Source: Caballeronia sp. SEWSISQ10-4 2 (lineage in GTDB: Bacteria > Pseudomonadota > Gammaproteobacteria > Burkholderiales > Burkholderiaceae). Taken from it: DNA of 34,161 nucleotides. The notes beneath the pieces are model-generated. The model saw only the letters and a list, made by a program, of their open reading frames with translations, was not told the DNA's origin and searched no databases. The stretch is from NCBI RefSeq assembly GCF_030464885.1, contig NZ_JALPRJ010000083.1, positions 1-34,161 on the forward strand, read 5' to 3'. This document shows positions 22,878-31,503 of the stretch, one piece after another. Every line of letters begins with the position of its first letter. Positions within the stretch are counted from its first letter, which is position 1. The translations under genes and the position numbers were made by a program.

Positions 22878-24299
22878 ATGCAGGTCAGCCCGCCTTCGTT
22901 TCTGGAACAACGCTTCGAGGCACAACGCCAGGCGTTCGCGGCGGAATCGAATCCACCCGCGCAGGTTCGTATCGACCGGTTGAACCGGCTGCTTGCGTTG
23001 ACGGAGAATCATGAAAGCGACTTCGTGCGTGCAATCGATACCGACTTCAGCGGCCGATCCGCTCACGAAACGCGGCTCGCCGAATTGTTTATCGTGCGTG
23101 CTGGAATCCGGCACGCACGTGAGCATCTGAAGCACTGGATGAGTCCGCAGCGAATTGCGACCGGCCTGCACTTCCGCCCCGGCTATAACCGTCTGTTGCG
23201 GCAGCCGCTTGGCGTGGTCGGCATCGTATCGCCTTGGAACTACGCGATTCAACTATCGATGGGGCCAGCGCTCGCGGCCCTCGCCGCTGGCAACCGGGTT
23301 CTTCTCAAGCCGTCGGAACTGACTCCCCACTTCTCCGAGCTGCTGGACCGCCTGGTTCGCGCTTCCTTCGCACCGGATGAACTGAGCGTCGTGAACGGCG
23401 GCATGGAGGTAGGCCAGGCTTTTGTCCGTCTGCCGTTCGATCACCTGTTTTTTACCGGATCGACCCAGGTCGGTCGACAGGTCGCGCTGGTTGCTGCCGC
23501 GAACCTTACGCCGGTCACGCTGGAGCTCGGCGGGAAATCGCCGGCGATCCTCGATGCCTCTTGCGATATCGCTGCCGCAGTGGCGAGCATTGCCTATGGC
23601 AAGTTCCTGAACGCCGGACAGACCTGCATTGCGCCGGATTACCTTCTTGTGCCAACGGGTCTGGCGGACATCGTCGCAGACCGTCTCAAGGCGGCTGTCA
23701 CGCGCCTGTATCCCACGCTGATTTCCAACCCCGACTACACGGCCATTATCAGCACGAGGCATCGGGAGCGGCTGACTGCGATGGTGCAGGAAGCGCGGGA
23801 CGGCGGTGCGCGCATTATTGAAATCAATCCCGCTGCGGAGCGCTTCGACGAGCGCACACGCAAGTTTCCGCCTACGCTGGTGATCGGTGCGGCCGCGAAC
23901 ACGCGCCTGATGCGTGAGGAAGTCTTTGGGCCGCTGCTGCCCATTGTCGAATACGACGGGCTCGACCAGGCGATTGCCATGGTGAACCAGGGCGACAGAC
24001 CACTTGCTCTGTACTGGTTCGGCCGCAGCGTCGCCAATCGCGACCGGGTGTTGCGCGAAACGATTTCCGGTGGCGTCACGGTCAACGACTGCCTCTGGCA
24101 TCTGGCGCAGGAAGAGCAGCCCTTCGGCGGCGTCGGCCCGAGCGGCACTGGCGCTTACCACGGCGAATGGGGCTTTCGCACATTCAGTAAGGAGAAACCG
24201 GTTTTCTACCAGGCTCGCCTGAATGGCGCCCGTTTTTTTTATCCCCCTTACGGCAAGACCTTCGAGCTGATGTTGCGGCTACTCAAACGCATTACGTGA
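22878..24299 (+). CDS. Coniferyl-aldehyde-type dehydrogenase
   Basis: 473 aa from the ATG at 22878 with AGGAG eight bases upstream; 22 extra in-frame codons are rejected. Class 3-like aldehyde dehydrogenase with GIVSPWNYAIQLSMGPALAAL near 115-135, catalytic Glu216 in TLELGGKSP and catalytic Cys250 in NAGQTCIAPDY. The C-terminus ends in a hydrophobic/aromatic FFYPPYGKTFELMLRLLK stretch, as in membrane-associated class 3 enzymes. Relatives oxidise coniferyl aldehyde to ferulate, but many members act on aliphatic aldehydes, so the substrate is uncertain. Probably regulated by the TetR protein encoded just upstream. Confidence 0.88.
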   Translation: MQVSPPSFLEQRFEAQRQAFAAESNPPAQVRIDRLNRLLALTENHESDFVRAIDTDFSGRSAHETRLAELFIVRAGIRHAREHLKHWMSPQRIATGLHFRPGYNRLLRQPLGVVGIVSPWNYAIQLSMGPALAALAAGNRVLLKPSELTPHFSELLDRLVRASFAPDELSVVNGGMEVGQAFVRLPFDHLFFTGSTQVGRQVALVAAANLTPVTLELGGKSPAILDASCDIAAAVASIAYGKFLNAGQTCIAPDYLLVPTGLADIVADRLKAAVTRLYPTLISNPDYTAIISTRHRERLTAMVQEARDGGARIIEINPAAERFDERTRKFPPTLVIGAAANTRLMREEVFGPLLPIVEYDGLDQAIAMVNQGDRPLALYWFGRSVANRDRVLRETISGGVTVNDCLWHLAQEEQPFGGVGPSGTGAYHGEWGFRTFSKEKPVFYQARLNGARFFYPPYGKTFELMLRLLKRIT

Positions 24300-24364
24300 A
24301 CAAAACGCCGGCGGCGCGAGGCTGTGCCGAATACATGACAGAAGACCAGGGGTCTGACAACTCA

Positions 24365-25018
24365 TCACGGACCCGCGAGAGGAACTGGCGAGGCGCGCTC
24401 AATGACCTGCATGCCGCGCCCGAACACCACCCGCGAGAAGAAGTGCGCCAGCACGGATTCCGCCAGTTCCGCCGGCACGTCCTGTGGATTGATCGTATAG
24501 AAGAAGCGCACGCCGTCGCACAACGCCATTAACCCGAGCGCAAGTGTCTCGGCGGGCAACGACACACCGGTGCGCACCGAACACTCGCGAATGTACGCAG
24601 TCAACTGCTCAAGCTTGTCACGCAGGAAGGCGGCGAAGATGACACGGAACTTGGCATCGCGCGCCGCGAGCAACTGCGCCTCGACCCATAGCAGGAAGTT
24701 CTTATTGTTGCGGTATAGATGGCTGTAGAAGAGCAGAGCCCGGTCTTCGATATCTTCGGGCGTCGCGCCTTCCTCCATGATGCCATGCAGGCCCGCCTGC
24801 ATGGCTTTGTGATCGCGCTTGAGAAGTTCAAGGAGCAGTTCCTGCTTGCTGCGGAAGTTCGAATAGAACGCGCCGCGGCTATAACCCGCGGCCTCCGCGA
24901 TTTCTTCCACACTCCCCGCGACAAACCCCTTCTGTATGAAAATGATCTGCGCAGCATCGAGCAGTCGCTGGCGCGTCTGCTCGCGGGCTTGCTCGCGAGT
25001 GAGTCGTTCGGGTTTCAT
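24365..25018 (-). CDS. TetR-family regulator of the SDR-BVMO-hydrolase set
   Basis: 217 aa. The N-terminal helix-turn-helix is clear (RQRLLDAAQIIFIQKGF at about 16-32, then SVEEIAEAAGYSRGAFYSNF), followed by a helical ligand domain rich in aromatic residues. It lies 99 bp downstream of the hydrolase gene on the same strand and may be part of that transcript, suggesting feedback control of the set. Ligand unknown; a ketone, ester or alcohol of the pathway is an inference. Confidence 0.92.
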   Translation of the reverse strand: MKPERLTREQAREQTRQRLLDAAQIIFIQKGFVAGSVEEIAEAAGYSRGAFYSNFRSKQELLLELLKRDHKAMQAGLHGIMEEGATPEDIEDRALLFYSHLYRNNKNFLLWVEAQLLAARDAKFRVIFAAFLRDKLEQLTAYIRECSVRTGVSLPAETLALGLMALCDGVRFFYTINPQDVPAELAESVLAHFFSRVVFGRGMQVIERASPVPLAGP

Positions 25019-25117
25019 GTCTTCATCCGCAAGCTCAACGTGGGTGTAGCGATCGTGTTACTTCGACCGCGCGTTGAACGGAGGAAGCGATGCACGTGCG
25101 CCGCCGCCGAACCGTGG

Positions 25118-26074
25118 CTACAGGGAAGGTGTCGTAATCGGTCCGGCTGCAATTGCCTGGAGCCATTCCATTGTCAAGGCAGGGGCTGTTACCGGCAACA
25201 TATGTCCGCCATCCACCAATCGCAACGTAGTGTGATCCAGCTTTCGCTTGAGCGCCTCGCCATGATGCCGCCAATCCAGAATTCTGTCTTCCCGGCCGTA
25301 GAGCACGTCAACGGGCAGGCGAAGGGCTGCATACCGGTTTTCCATTGCCGGAAGTTCGTCCTGGATCGCCATCATGTCCGATGACGCCGCGTAGAAACTG
25401 CGGGGTCTCAAGCCGAGCAAGCCGCCCCCTTTCATTGCGAAATCCCTGGGGACCGCATCGGGACCGAACACGGTCGCAAGGATGGCCCGACTCCCCTTGA
25501 TACCGAGCGGAGTGGCCAGCGTGACCGATACCACGCGCCGGACCAGCGGGGACCGGATCAGCAATCCGCTAAAAGCCCGGCCCGGATCGGCCATGTGAGT
25601 GAGCGGCGCAATCAACGCCAGCCGGCTGACGCTTCGTGGATGATTCAGGCCGACCGCCAGCGCGATAGCGCCGCCAAGGGAATGTCCGACCAGCACTGGC
25701 TTGTTCAGTCCCATCGCATCGATAAACATCGCCACGGTTCGCGCCTGCGCCGAGATGCTGGGCGACGAGTGCGCGCCTCGCGTTGAATGTCCCGAACCTG
25801 GCCGGTCGATGAGGATCACCCGATGAGACCGCGCGAGATCCTGCATGTGCAGATACGCAAAGTTGCGCATCTGTCCGCCCAACCCGTGAACGAAGACAAT
25901 GGGTGGTCCATTGCCGTATTCGACATAGTGAATACGGTCGGCACCAATGTCGATGAACCGGCCTTGCGGAGGCAGCGCCTGATCGACACGGCGGGCAACG
26001 TGCAGCGAAAAAACGACGAGCCCGGCAATCGCGATGACGCAAACGGCGATGATGGACAGGGTAATGATTGTCAC
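25118..26074 (-). CDS. Membrane-anchored alpha/beta hydrolase
   Basis: 318 aa from a GTG at 26074 with AAGGTGAG seven bases upstream. Residues 4-24 form a hydrophobic anchor. The alpha/beta-hydrolase fold shows the oxyanion segment FVHGLGGQ at 61-68, nucleophile Ser132 in GHSLGG, an acid in YGREDRIL and the catalytic His in DGGHMLP near the C-terminus. It starts 16 bp behind the Baeyer-Villiger monooxygenase gene, so hydrolysis of the ester or lactone that enzyme forms is the likely job. Confidence 0.9.
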   Translation of the reverse strand: MTIITLSIIAVCVIAIAGLVVFSLHVARRVDQALPPQGRFIDIGADRIHYVEYGNGPPIVFVHGLGGQMRNFAYLHMQDLARSHRVILIDRPGSGHSTRGAHSSPSISAQARTVAMFIDAMGLNKPVLVGHSLGGAIALAVGLNHPRSVSRLALIAPLTHMADPGRAFSGLLIRSPLVRRVVSVTLATPLGIKGSRAILATVFGPDAVPRDFAMKGGGLLGLRPRSFYAASSDMMAIQDELPAMENRYAALRLPVDVLYGREDRILDWRHHGEALKRKLDHTTLRLVDGGHMLPVTAPALTMEWLQAIAAGPITTPSL

Positions 26075-26090
26075 GTACTCACCTTTGTTT

Positions 26091-27665
26091 TTATGCGGGC
26101 TCTTGCGCTTCGCGCTTGAGCCTCATTGTTGCAAGGGGGCGTCGCTCGAACTGCATGACGCCGTCGTTCAAGGTTCCGAACTTGAGCGAGGCAAGATCGA
26201 GCAGATAGTTCTGGTGGTACTTCCACGGCTTGTGAAGTCCTTGCTTGGGGAGGATGTTCGCTGCCCGCTGGATGTAGCCCGACGTGAGGTCGACCGCGGG
26301 CAGCGAGCCCATCTCGTCTTCCCTCAGCCGCGGGACGCAGACGTCATAACCGTTTGCCTTCATATGATTGACGAGCCGGCAGACATACTGCGCGATCAAC
26401 TCGGCTTTCAGGGTCCAGGAAGCATTGGTATATCCGAACGACGACGCGAGATTGGGCACGTCGCTATACATCATGCCTTTATACGACACTGTATCGCCGA
26501 GTGATATCTGGCGTCCATCAATCGAAATCACCGATCCACCCAGCATCTTGAGCTTCAATCCGGTGGCGGTAATCACCAGGTCGGCGTCGAGATGCTGACC
26601 GCTTCGCAGCCGCACACCGGTCTCGGTGAAGCTTTCGATTTCGTCGGTGGCGATCGACGCCTTGCCGGCTCGCACTGCCTTGAACAGGTCTCCGTTCGGC
26701 ACGAGACACAGGCGCTGGTCCCACGGGTTGTATCGGGGCGTCATGTGCTTGTCGACGTCGAACTGCGGGCCTAGCTGCCTGCCTGCCGCCCTGATGAGCA
26801 ACTGTTTCGTTTCTTCCGGCTTGCGTCGCGCGCGGTTGTACAGGTACATGGTCAGCAGCACGTTCTTGCTGCGGATAAGCCGGTGCGCAAGCGTCGCCGG
26901 TAACCATTTGCGCATCCTGTTTGCGATCTTGTCGCGGGCAGGCAGCGAAAAAATGTAGGTGGGTGAGCGCTGCAGCATCGTTACATGTTTTGCCGTGTCC
27001 GCCATTGCCGGTACGAGGGTGACAGCAGTAGCGCCGCTGCCGATCACGATCACGCGCTTGTCCGCATAGTTCAGGTCGGCGGGCCAATGCTGCGGATGGA
27101 CGATGCGGCCTTTGAACTTCTCCATATCGGTCCAACGCGGCGCGTGACCTTCCTCGTAGTCGTAATAACCGCTGCACATGTAGAGGAATTTGCAGGTATA
27201 ACGCGCTTCAGTTTCAATATTGCCTTCGGTTCGCTGAACGCGGACCGTCCAGCATGCGGCCTTTGAATCCCAGTTCGCGCCGGTTACCTTGTGACCGAAC
27301 TTGATGCTCTTGTCGATGCCGGATACCTGTGCCGTGTCCTTGATGTAGTCGAGGATAGTCTGGCCGTCGGATATGGATTTGTCGCTATGCCATGGGCGAA
27401 AGCTGTAGCCGAGCGTGAACATGTCGGAGTCGGAGCGCACACCGGGATAACGGAACAGGTCCCACGTGCCTCCCATCGTGGAACGGCTTTCGAGTATGGC
27501 GAATCGGGCTGAAGGGCAGCGCTCGCGCAGATGGTGGGCCGCAGCCACGCCGGACAAACCTGCTCCGACAATCAGGACGTCGTAGTCGATATCGGCATGC
27601 GTGGCCGTAGCTTGCTTGTCATGCGGCGAAGGTGAAGTGCCGCTTGCGTGGGTAGCCGGCGTCAT
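26091..27665 (-). CDS. Flavin monooxygenase, Baeyer-Villiger type
   Basis: 524 aa. FAD-binding GAGLSG is at 34-39, a GGTWDLFRYPGVRSDSD segment follows at 65-81, the Baeyer-Villiger fingerprint FxGxxxHxxxWP is exact at residues 184-195, and the NADPH-binding GSGATA is at 209-214. Such enzymes insert one oxygen next to a ketone carbonyl to give an ester or lactone. The Start overlaps the SDR stop as ATGA (27662-27665), and the hydrolase gene follows after 16 bp, so the three are one operon. The substrate class cannot be read from sequence; long-chain ketones are handled by some relatives. Confidence 0.92.
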   Translation of the reverse strand: MTPATHASGTSPSPHDKQATATHADIDYDVLIVGAGLSGVAAAHHLRERCPSARFAILESRSTMGGTWDLFRYPGVRSDSDMFTLGYSFRPWHSDKSISDGQTILDYIKDTAQVSGIDKSIKFGHKVTGANWDSKAACWTVRVQRTEGNIETEARYTCKFLYMCSGYYDYEEGHAPRWTDMEKFKGRIVHPQHWPADLNYADKRVIVIGSGATAVTLVPAMADTAKHVTMLQRSPTYIFSLPARDKIANRMRKWLPATLAHRLIRSKNVLLTMYLYNRARRKPEETKQLLIRAAGRQLGPQFDVDKHMTPRYNPWDQRLCLVPNGDLFKAVRAGKASIATDEIESFTETGVRLRSGQHLDADLVITATGLKLKMLGGSVISIDGRQISLGDTVSYKGMMYSDVPNLASSFGYTNASWTLKAELIAQYVCRLVNHMKANGYDVCVPRLREDEMGSLPAVDLTSGYIQRAANILPKQGLHKPWKYHQNYLLDLASLKFGTLNDGVMQFERRPLATMRLKREAQEPA

Positions 27666-28570
27666 GCAATGTCCTTGGCGGAGGAAGAAACGGCCTGGGC
27701 CGGCCGGACGGCATGCGAAACGTTCGCACGACGCTTCTGCAGTTTGCGATGAAAGCGCAGCACATAGACCTGGTAGGCCGAGCCCATCAGCCGCGAGATG
27801 CGATCGACACGCCGCGCGTCGCTGCCTATCAGCACGCGCCGCGCATTGCGCTGGACGCCGGCAAGAATCTGGCGCGCTGCATCGTCCGGCTTCGTCGCGT
27901 TGATCAAGCGATTAGCCTGCCGCCGATGCGCATCTGCGTCCTGTCCCGTTAGCGCCTGGATGCTGTCGTCGACCCGCGACGCGGTTGCGATGTTGGTCGC
28001 AACACCGCCGGGATGAACACACGTAGCACTCACAGACACGCCCTCCATTTCCAGTTCCATGCGCAATGCCTCGGTGTAACCGCGGACTGCGAATTTGCTG
28101 GCATTGTATGCGCCTTGGGTGGGCATCGCGATAATGCCGAACAGACTCGACGTGTTGATCACGTGCCCATCGCCCGACGCGCGCAGATACGGCAGGAAGG
28201 CCTGCGTGCCATGCACTACGCCCCAGAAGTTGATACTCATGATCCATTCGAAGTCTTCGATCCTGGCGGTCTCGGCAGGGGCCGCAAGCGATACTCCGGC
28301 GTTGTTGAAGATCAGGTTAATGCGCCCATGATCTTTCAAGACTTGTTTCGCCCACGAAAAAACGGCGGTGCGATCGGAGACATCGAGCCGTTGTATCGTG
28401 ACACGCACACCATACACGACACATTCGTTCATCGTCTGGACGAGCCCTGCCTCGTTGATATCGCTCAACGCAAGGTGGCAACCTCGTCGAGCGAGCTCGA
28501 TCGCCAGAGTGCGACCCATGCCCGACCCCGCCCCCGTGACCGCAGCGACTTTCCCTTCAAAGCTTTTCAT
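27662..28570 (-). CDS. Short-chain dehydrogenase/reductase
   Basis: 302 aa from the ATG at 28570 (AGGGG eight bases upstream); a GTG two codons earlier is possible. Classical SDR with cofactor loop TGAGSGMG at 12-19, an Asp at the end of the second strand (SDIN) that favours NAD(H), NNAG at 89-92, and the catalytic Ser141/142, Tyr155 and Lys159. The C-terminal ~60 residues are basic (RVDRISRLMGSAYQVYVLRF, then KLQKRR), as in membrane-associated members. As first gene of the operon with a Baeyer-Villiger monooxygenase and a hydrolase, it probably interconverts an alcohol and the ketone substrate. Confidence 0.92.
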   Translation of the reverse strand: MKSFEGKVAAVTGAGSGMGRTLAIELARRGCHLALSDINEAGLVQTMNECVVYGVRVTIQRLDVSDRTAVFSWAKQVLKDHGRINLIFNNAGVSLAAPAETARIEDFEWIMSINFWGVVHGTQAFLPYLRASGDGHVINTSSLFGIIAMPTQGAYNASKFAVRGYTEALRMELEMEGVSVSATCVHPGGVATNIATASRVDDSIQALTGQDADAHRRQANRLINATKPDDAARQILAGVQRNARRVLIGSDARRVDRISRLMGSAYQVYVLRFHRKLQKRRANVSHAVRPAQAVSSSAKDIA

Positions 28571-28693
28571 AAACACGCCCCTTGCTAACGGTCCCCATCG
28601 CTTCTACGGCTGCGTTGAATATCAGCCCCGATGGATGCATAGTGCGGTTGCAACGGGAATACACCAATGGCGCAAAGGGACAGGTATTTTAGT

Positions 28694-28706
28694 ATTTGGG
28701 CCAAAT
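28694..28706. promoter_or_regulatory. Small inverted repeat between SDR and AraC genes
   Basis: ATTTGG and CCAAAT flank one base in the 160-bp divergent region, 25 bp before the AraC-type gene. It is a candidate operator for the AraC or TetR protein on symmetry and position only. Confidence 0.3.
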
Positions 28707-28730
28707 TTCGTCCTGTAGGGGTATCTCCTG

Positions 28731-29777
28731 ATGAGTTTTTGGGACTTTAAGCGCGGCCCCACGCGCGCCCGGCTATTGGTCGACTACGCGCTCGCCAAGG
28801 GCTTTTCGCTAGCCGAGTTACTTAAAGGTAGCGGCGTGGCGCTCACACAACTCGATGACCCGAACACCGAGCTATTGGCTGCTCAGGAGCTTCGGGTCAT
28901 CAGCAATCTCTTAAAGCTGACTGGCGCACCGGATCAACTCGGAATCGATCTGGGACTTCGCTATCACTTCTCGGCTTATGGCGTCTGGGGTTTTGGGCTG
29001 ATCAGCAGCGCAACCATGAGAGATGCCTTGACGCTCGCGCTGCGGTTCATTCCGCTTACGTTTGCGTTTACGTTGATCTCGTACCACGAGGAAGGCAATC
29101 TCGGCGTGCTGACATTCGGCGAGCCGGATCTGGGGCGTGACCTGACGCGATTTCTTGTGGAGGGCGACATGGCGGGAGCCGCGGTCCTGCTCGCCGAAAT
29201 CGCTGGCCCGGATTTCAAAATCGGGCGTCTCACCTTCAGGGCGGAGCCGAATCGCAAGAATCCCCGTCGCGGCGCGCCACGCACGGTCTTTGGAGCGACT
29301 CCGTATTACGGCGCGAAGATGAACAGTTTGTCGTTCGATCTCGCGTATCTGGACCGGCGGCTGCCGCACGCAAATCCGATCACCGCGGCCATGTGCGAGC
29401 AGATGTGCGCGGAGCTTATCGAGCGTCGGCAGGCACGGTCCGGGACCTCGACGATCGTTCGGCAGTACCTCAGCGTCCCCGGCAGCTCATTGCCGGATCT
29501 GGCCGCGATGGCCAGGATTATCAACGTGAGTGAACGTACCTTGAAGCGCCGGCTCAAGGAGGAGGGTACGTCGTTCAGAACGCTTTTGATGGAGTCGCGT
29601 CGAGCGGTGGCGGAGGAGTTGCTCAAGGACCGGCGGCTAAGCATGGCGGACATTGCGTTGCGTCTGGGCTTTAGCGATTCCTCTACATTTTCTCAGGCCT
29701 TTAAGCGCTGGCATGGCGTGGCGCCTAATGTTTATCGAAAGGCCGCTCGCGGCGCGGATTCTGTGACACGATCTTAA
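28731..29777 (+). CDS. AraC-family regulator (Arabinose_bd-type N-terminus)
   Basis: 348 aa, ATG with AGGGG ten bases upstream. The N-terminal ~230 residues match the ligand-sensing domain found in OruR/ArgR-like AraC proteins (LGIDLGLRYHFSAYGVWGFG, LTLALRFIPLTFAF), and the C-terminal ~100 residues carry both AraC helix-turn-helices (LAAMARIINVSERTLKRRLK and MADIALRLGFSDSSTFSQAF). The gene is divergent from the SDR-BVMO-hydrolase operon, so it is probably that operon's activator. Such regulators often stand next to lipid or alkane-derived catabolic genes. Confidence 0.92.
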   Translation: MSFWDFKRGPTRARLLVDYALAKGFSLAELLKGSGVALTQLDDPNTELLAAQELRVISNLLKLTGAPDQLGIDLGLRYHFSAYGVWGFGLISSATMRDALTLALRFIPLTFAFTLISYHEEGNLGVLTFGEPDLGRDLTRFLVEGDMAGAAVLLAEIAGPDFKIGRLTFRAEPNRKNPRRGAPRTVFGATPYYGAKMNSLSFDLAYLDRRLPHANPITAAMCEQMCAELIERRQARSGTSTIVRQYLSVPGSSLPDLAAMARIINVSERTLKRRLKEEGTSFRTLLMESRRAVAEELLKDRRLSMADIALRLGFSDSSTFSQAFKRWHGVAPNVYRKAARGADSVTRS

Positions 29778-29911
29778 AAGCGCTAGCAAGGGTTTTTTGG
29801 CTTAGCGAGGGGAGGAGGTCTCCAAGCTCGCCCCTTGAGTGAGACCGTTGCAATAGGTATCGCGAGTCAATGACGCCATGCAACGACCGAATGTAACGCG
29901 GACTTGTAGCT

Positions 29912-30541
29912 TTACATCCGCTGCTTCAGGAATGACGCAAGCTGCCGGCGTATCTCCGGCCTGGCTGCAATGACATGCCCTCCGTCATGCTCGAGGATCA
30001 ACGGCTTACCGAACTTCGATGCAAGCATGCGAGAGTGTTGGCTTGGCACGACGGAGTCCGAACGGCCGATGATATGAACCGAAGGAAGATCGTAGCTCGC
30101 CGGTGATTCGTATAGCCTTGCCAGACTCGGATCGTTGGCAAGGAAGCCTCCGGCCATGATCGCGAAGTCGAACGCAAGCGGTGTTTGCTCGCTTGGCTTT
30201 CCGTCCATCGAACGTAAGCCGACAAGCAAGCCCGCTAGCGCTGCGCCTTGGCTGAAGCCAAAAACGCCGTCGAAGGGTCCCTCGTTTTTGAACAGAGAAA
30301 TCATCCAGTCATAGGTATTGCGCCAGCCTTTATAGACGATTACGCCAGGGTCGGCGTCAAACCCCTGCATGTCCTGGACTGCGTGCCACCAGCCAAAATC
30401 TCCGTTCGCCCTGGAGGGCGCATCGACGAATACAAACTCCGCCAGGGGTTCCAGCACGCTAGTGAGCGCGCTCATTTGATCGCGAAGAACGCTGGCGCTG
30501 CCGTGGTATCCGTGCAAGCAAAGAACGCGCAACTTTTTCAT
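29912..30541 (-). CDS. FSH1-family serine hydrolase
   Basis: 209 aa from ATG 30541; ten further in-frame codons upstream would begin inside a hairpin. The protein starts KKLRVLCLHGYHGSASVLRD, as in FSH1/OVCA2-type hydrolases, with nucleophile Ser97 in FGFSQGAAL, Asp in GRSDSVVPS and His in HDGGHVIA. No signal peptide, so cytoplasmic. Substrates of bacterial members are poorly known, short esters or thioesters being likely. A 14-bp stem-loop (30556-30588) sits just upstream. It follows the secreted PEBP gene on the same strand with about 100 bp between. Confidence 0.85.
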   Translation of the reverse strand: MKKLRVLCLHGYHGSASVLRDQMSALTSVLEPLAEFVFVDAPSRANGDFGWWHAVQDMQGFDADPGVIVYKGWRNTYDWMISLFKNEGPFDGVFGFSQGAALAGLLVGLRSMDGKPSEQTPLAFDFAIMAGGFLANDPSLARLYESPASYDLPSVHIIGRSDSVVPSQHSRMLASKFGKPLILEHDGGHVIAARPEIRRQLASFLKQRM

Positions 30542-30555
30542 GATTGACCTTGTCT

Positions 30556-30588
30556 CCTGGAATCCGGGCATTCGCCCGGGATTCCAGG
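30556..30588 (-). terminator. Long stem-loop between PEBP and FSH1 genes
   Basis: CCTGGAATCC and GGATTCCAGG-type arms continue into GGGC/GCCC with one bulged base, giving about 14 paired bases and a four-base loop. There is no T-run, so it is either a rho-assisted terminator or RNA-end stabiliser after the PEBP gene, or a leader hairpin that holds the AGG of the FSH1 ribosome binding region. Confidence 0.45.
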
Positions 30589-30644
30589 TTTGTGTTCAGG
30601 ACGATGCGAACATTCAAGTCATTTGCTAACTAAACGTGGTCGGC

Positions 30645-31352
30645 TTAGCGCCCGTAGCTCGCTGTGAAGCTGGCGGTTCCAAGCAGCTTGTCGCCTAGTC
30701 CCTTGTTCAAGATGAACGAATGAAGTCCTGAGGTACCCGTTTGGGGAATTCCGCTAGCGGCTTCGACATTGTCGACGGCAAGAGCGTAAAGGGTGAATAC
30801 GTAGTGATGCGGTTTATCGCCAGCGGGAGGACAGGGGCCGCCGTAGTTGCCGTTACCCCCGGTCGCGCCGGTGTTGAGGAAATCATTCGCACCGTTGAAT
30901 GCAGGCGCAGGCAGTGTGTTGGGAGCGTTACCGGCGCCTTGCGGCAGACTGGTCGCGCTCGCCGGGATGTTGTACACCGTCCAATGCCAGAAGCTGTTGC
31001 CTGCGGGCGCATCCCGGTCCTGAACCTGTAAGGCAAGCGACTTCGTTCCAGTCGGCAGGTTTGACCACTTGATGGACGGAGACACGTTCGAGCCCGTGCA
31101 GCCGAACGCGTTCAGTGTGAACTTCTTGTCGAACGTGCCTGATGCCAGGTCGGGGCTCGATACGGTGAACGCCGAGCTACCTGCGTATGCATGGGTCGCG
31201 CTAAAAGCGCCCGTCAAAAGCGTGGCAAGGACCAAGGCCGAAGCGCGCAGCTTGCGGGCTGGACCTTTAGGTAAGCTCGGCGTGGTGCCTTGTTTGACAG
31301 CACTCGTTTTCTGTTCATCGGCGGGTGCATTGAAAGTGGCTTTGAGATTCAT
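30645..31352 (-). CDS. Secreted YbhB/YbcL-type PEBP-family protein
   Basis: 235 aa, ATG with GGGAG nine bases upstream. The fold is that of phosphatidylethanolamine-binding (Raf kinase inhibitor-like) proteins: ASGTFDKKFTLNAFGCTGSNVSPSI, LALQVQDRDAPAGNSFWHWTVYNI in parts and YGGPCPPAGDKPHHYVFTLYAL hold the DxDxP-like and GPxPP..HxY motifs of the ligand pocket. A hydrophobic stretch at 37-50 ending AYA at 57 looks like a signal peptide, but with an unusually long, polar n-region of about 33 residues. Role of bacterial family members is unclear; periplasmic location is inferred. Confidence 0.88.
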   Translation of the reverse strand: MNLKATFNAPADEQKTSAVKQGTTPSLPKGPARKLRASALVLATLLTGAFSATHAYAGSSAFTVSSPDLASGTFDKKFTLNAFGCTGSNVSPSIKWSNLPTGTKSLALQVQDRDAPAGNSFWHWTVYNIPASATSLPQGAGNAPNTLPAPAFNGANDFLNTGATGGNGNYGGPCPPAGDKPHHYVFTLYALAVDNVEAASGIPQTGTSGLHSFILNKGLGDKLLGTASFTASYGR

Positions 31353-31503
31353 TGATCGGCTCCCGGTTGTGGAGCCGTCAATTTACTGTCGTGCCTAGTT
31401 GTCGACCAGCCGTTTGCTTCATGGGAGCATTGTGAAAAATGCAAGAGTGAACCAGGGGCGCGGACTTTGTACGCACCGGGCCTGTCTTGCGAGTGCTAGC
31501 GGA

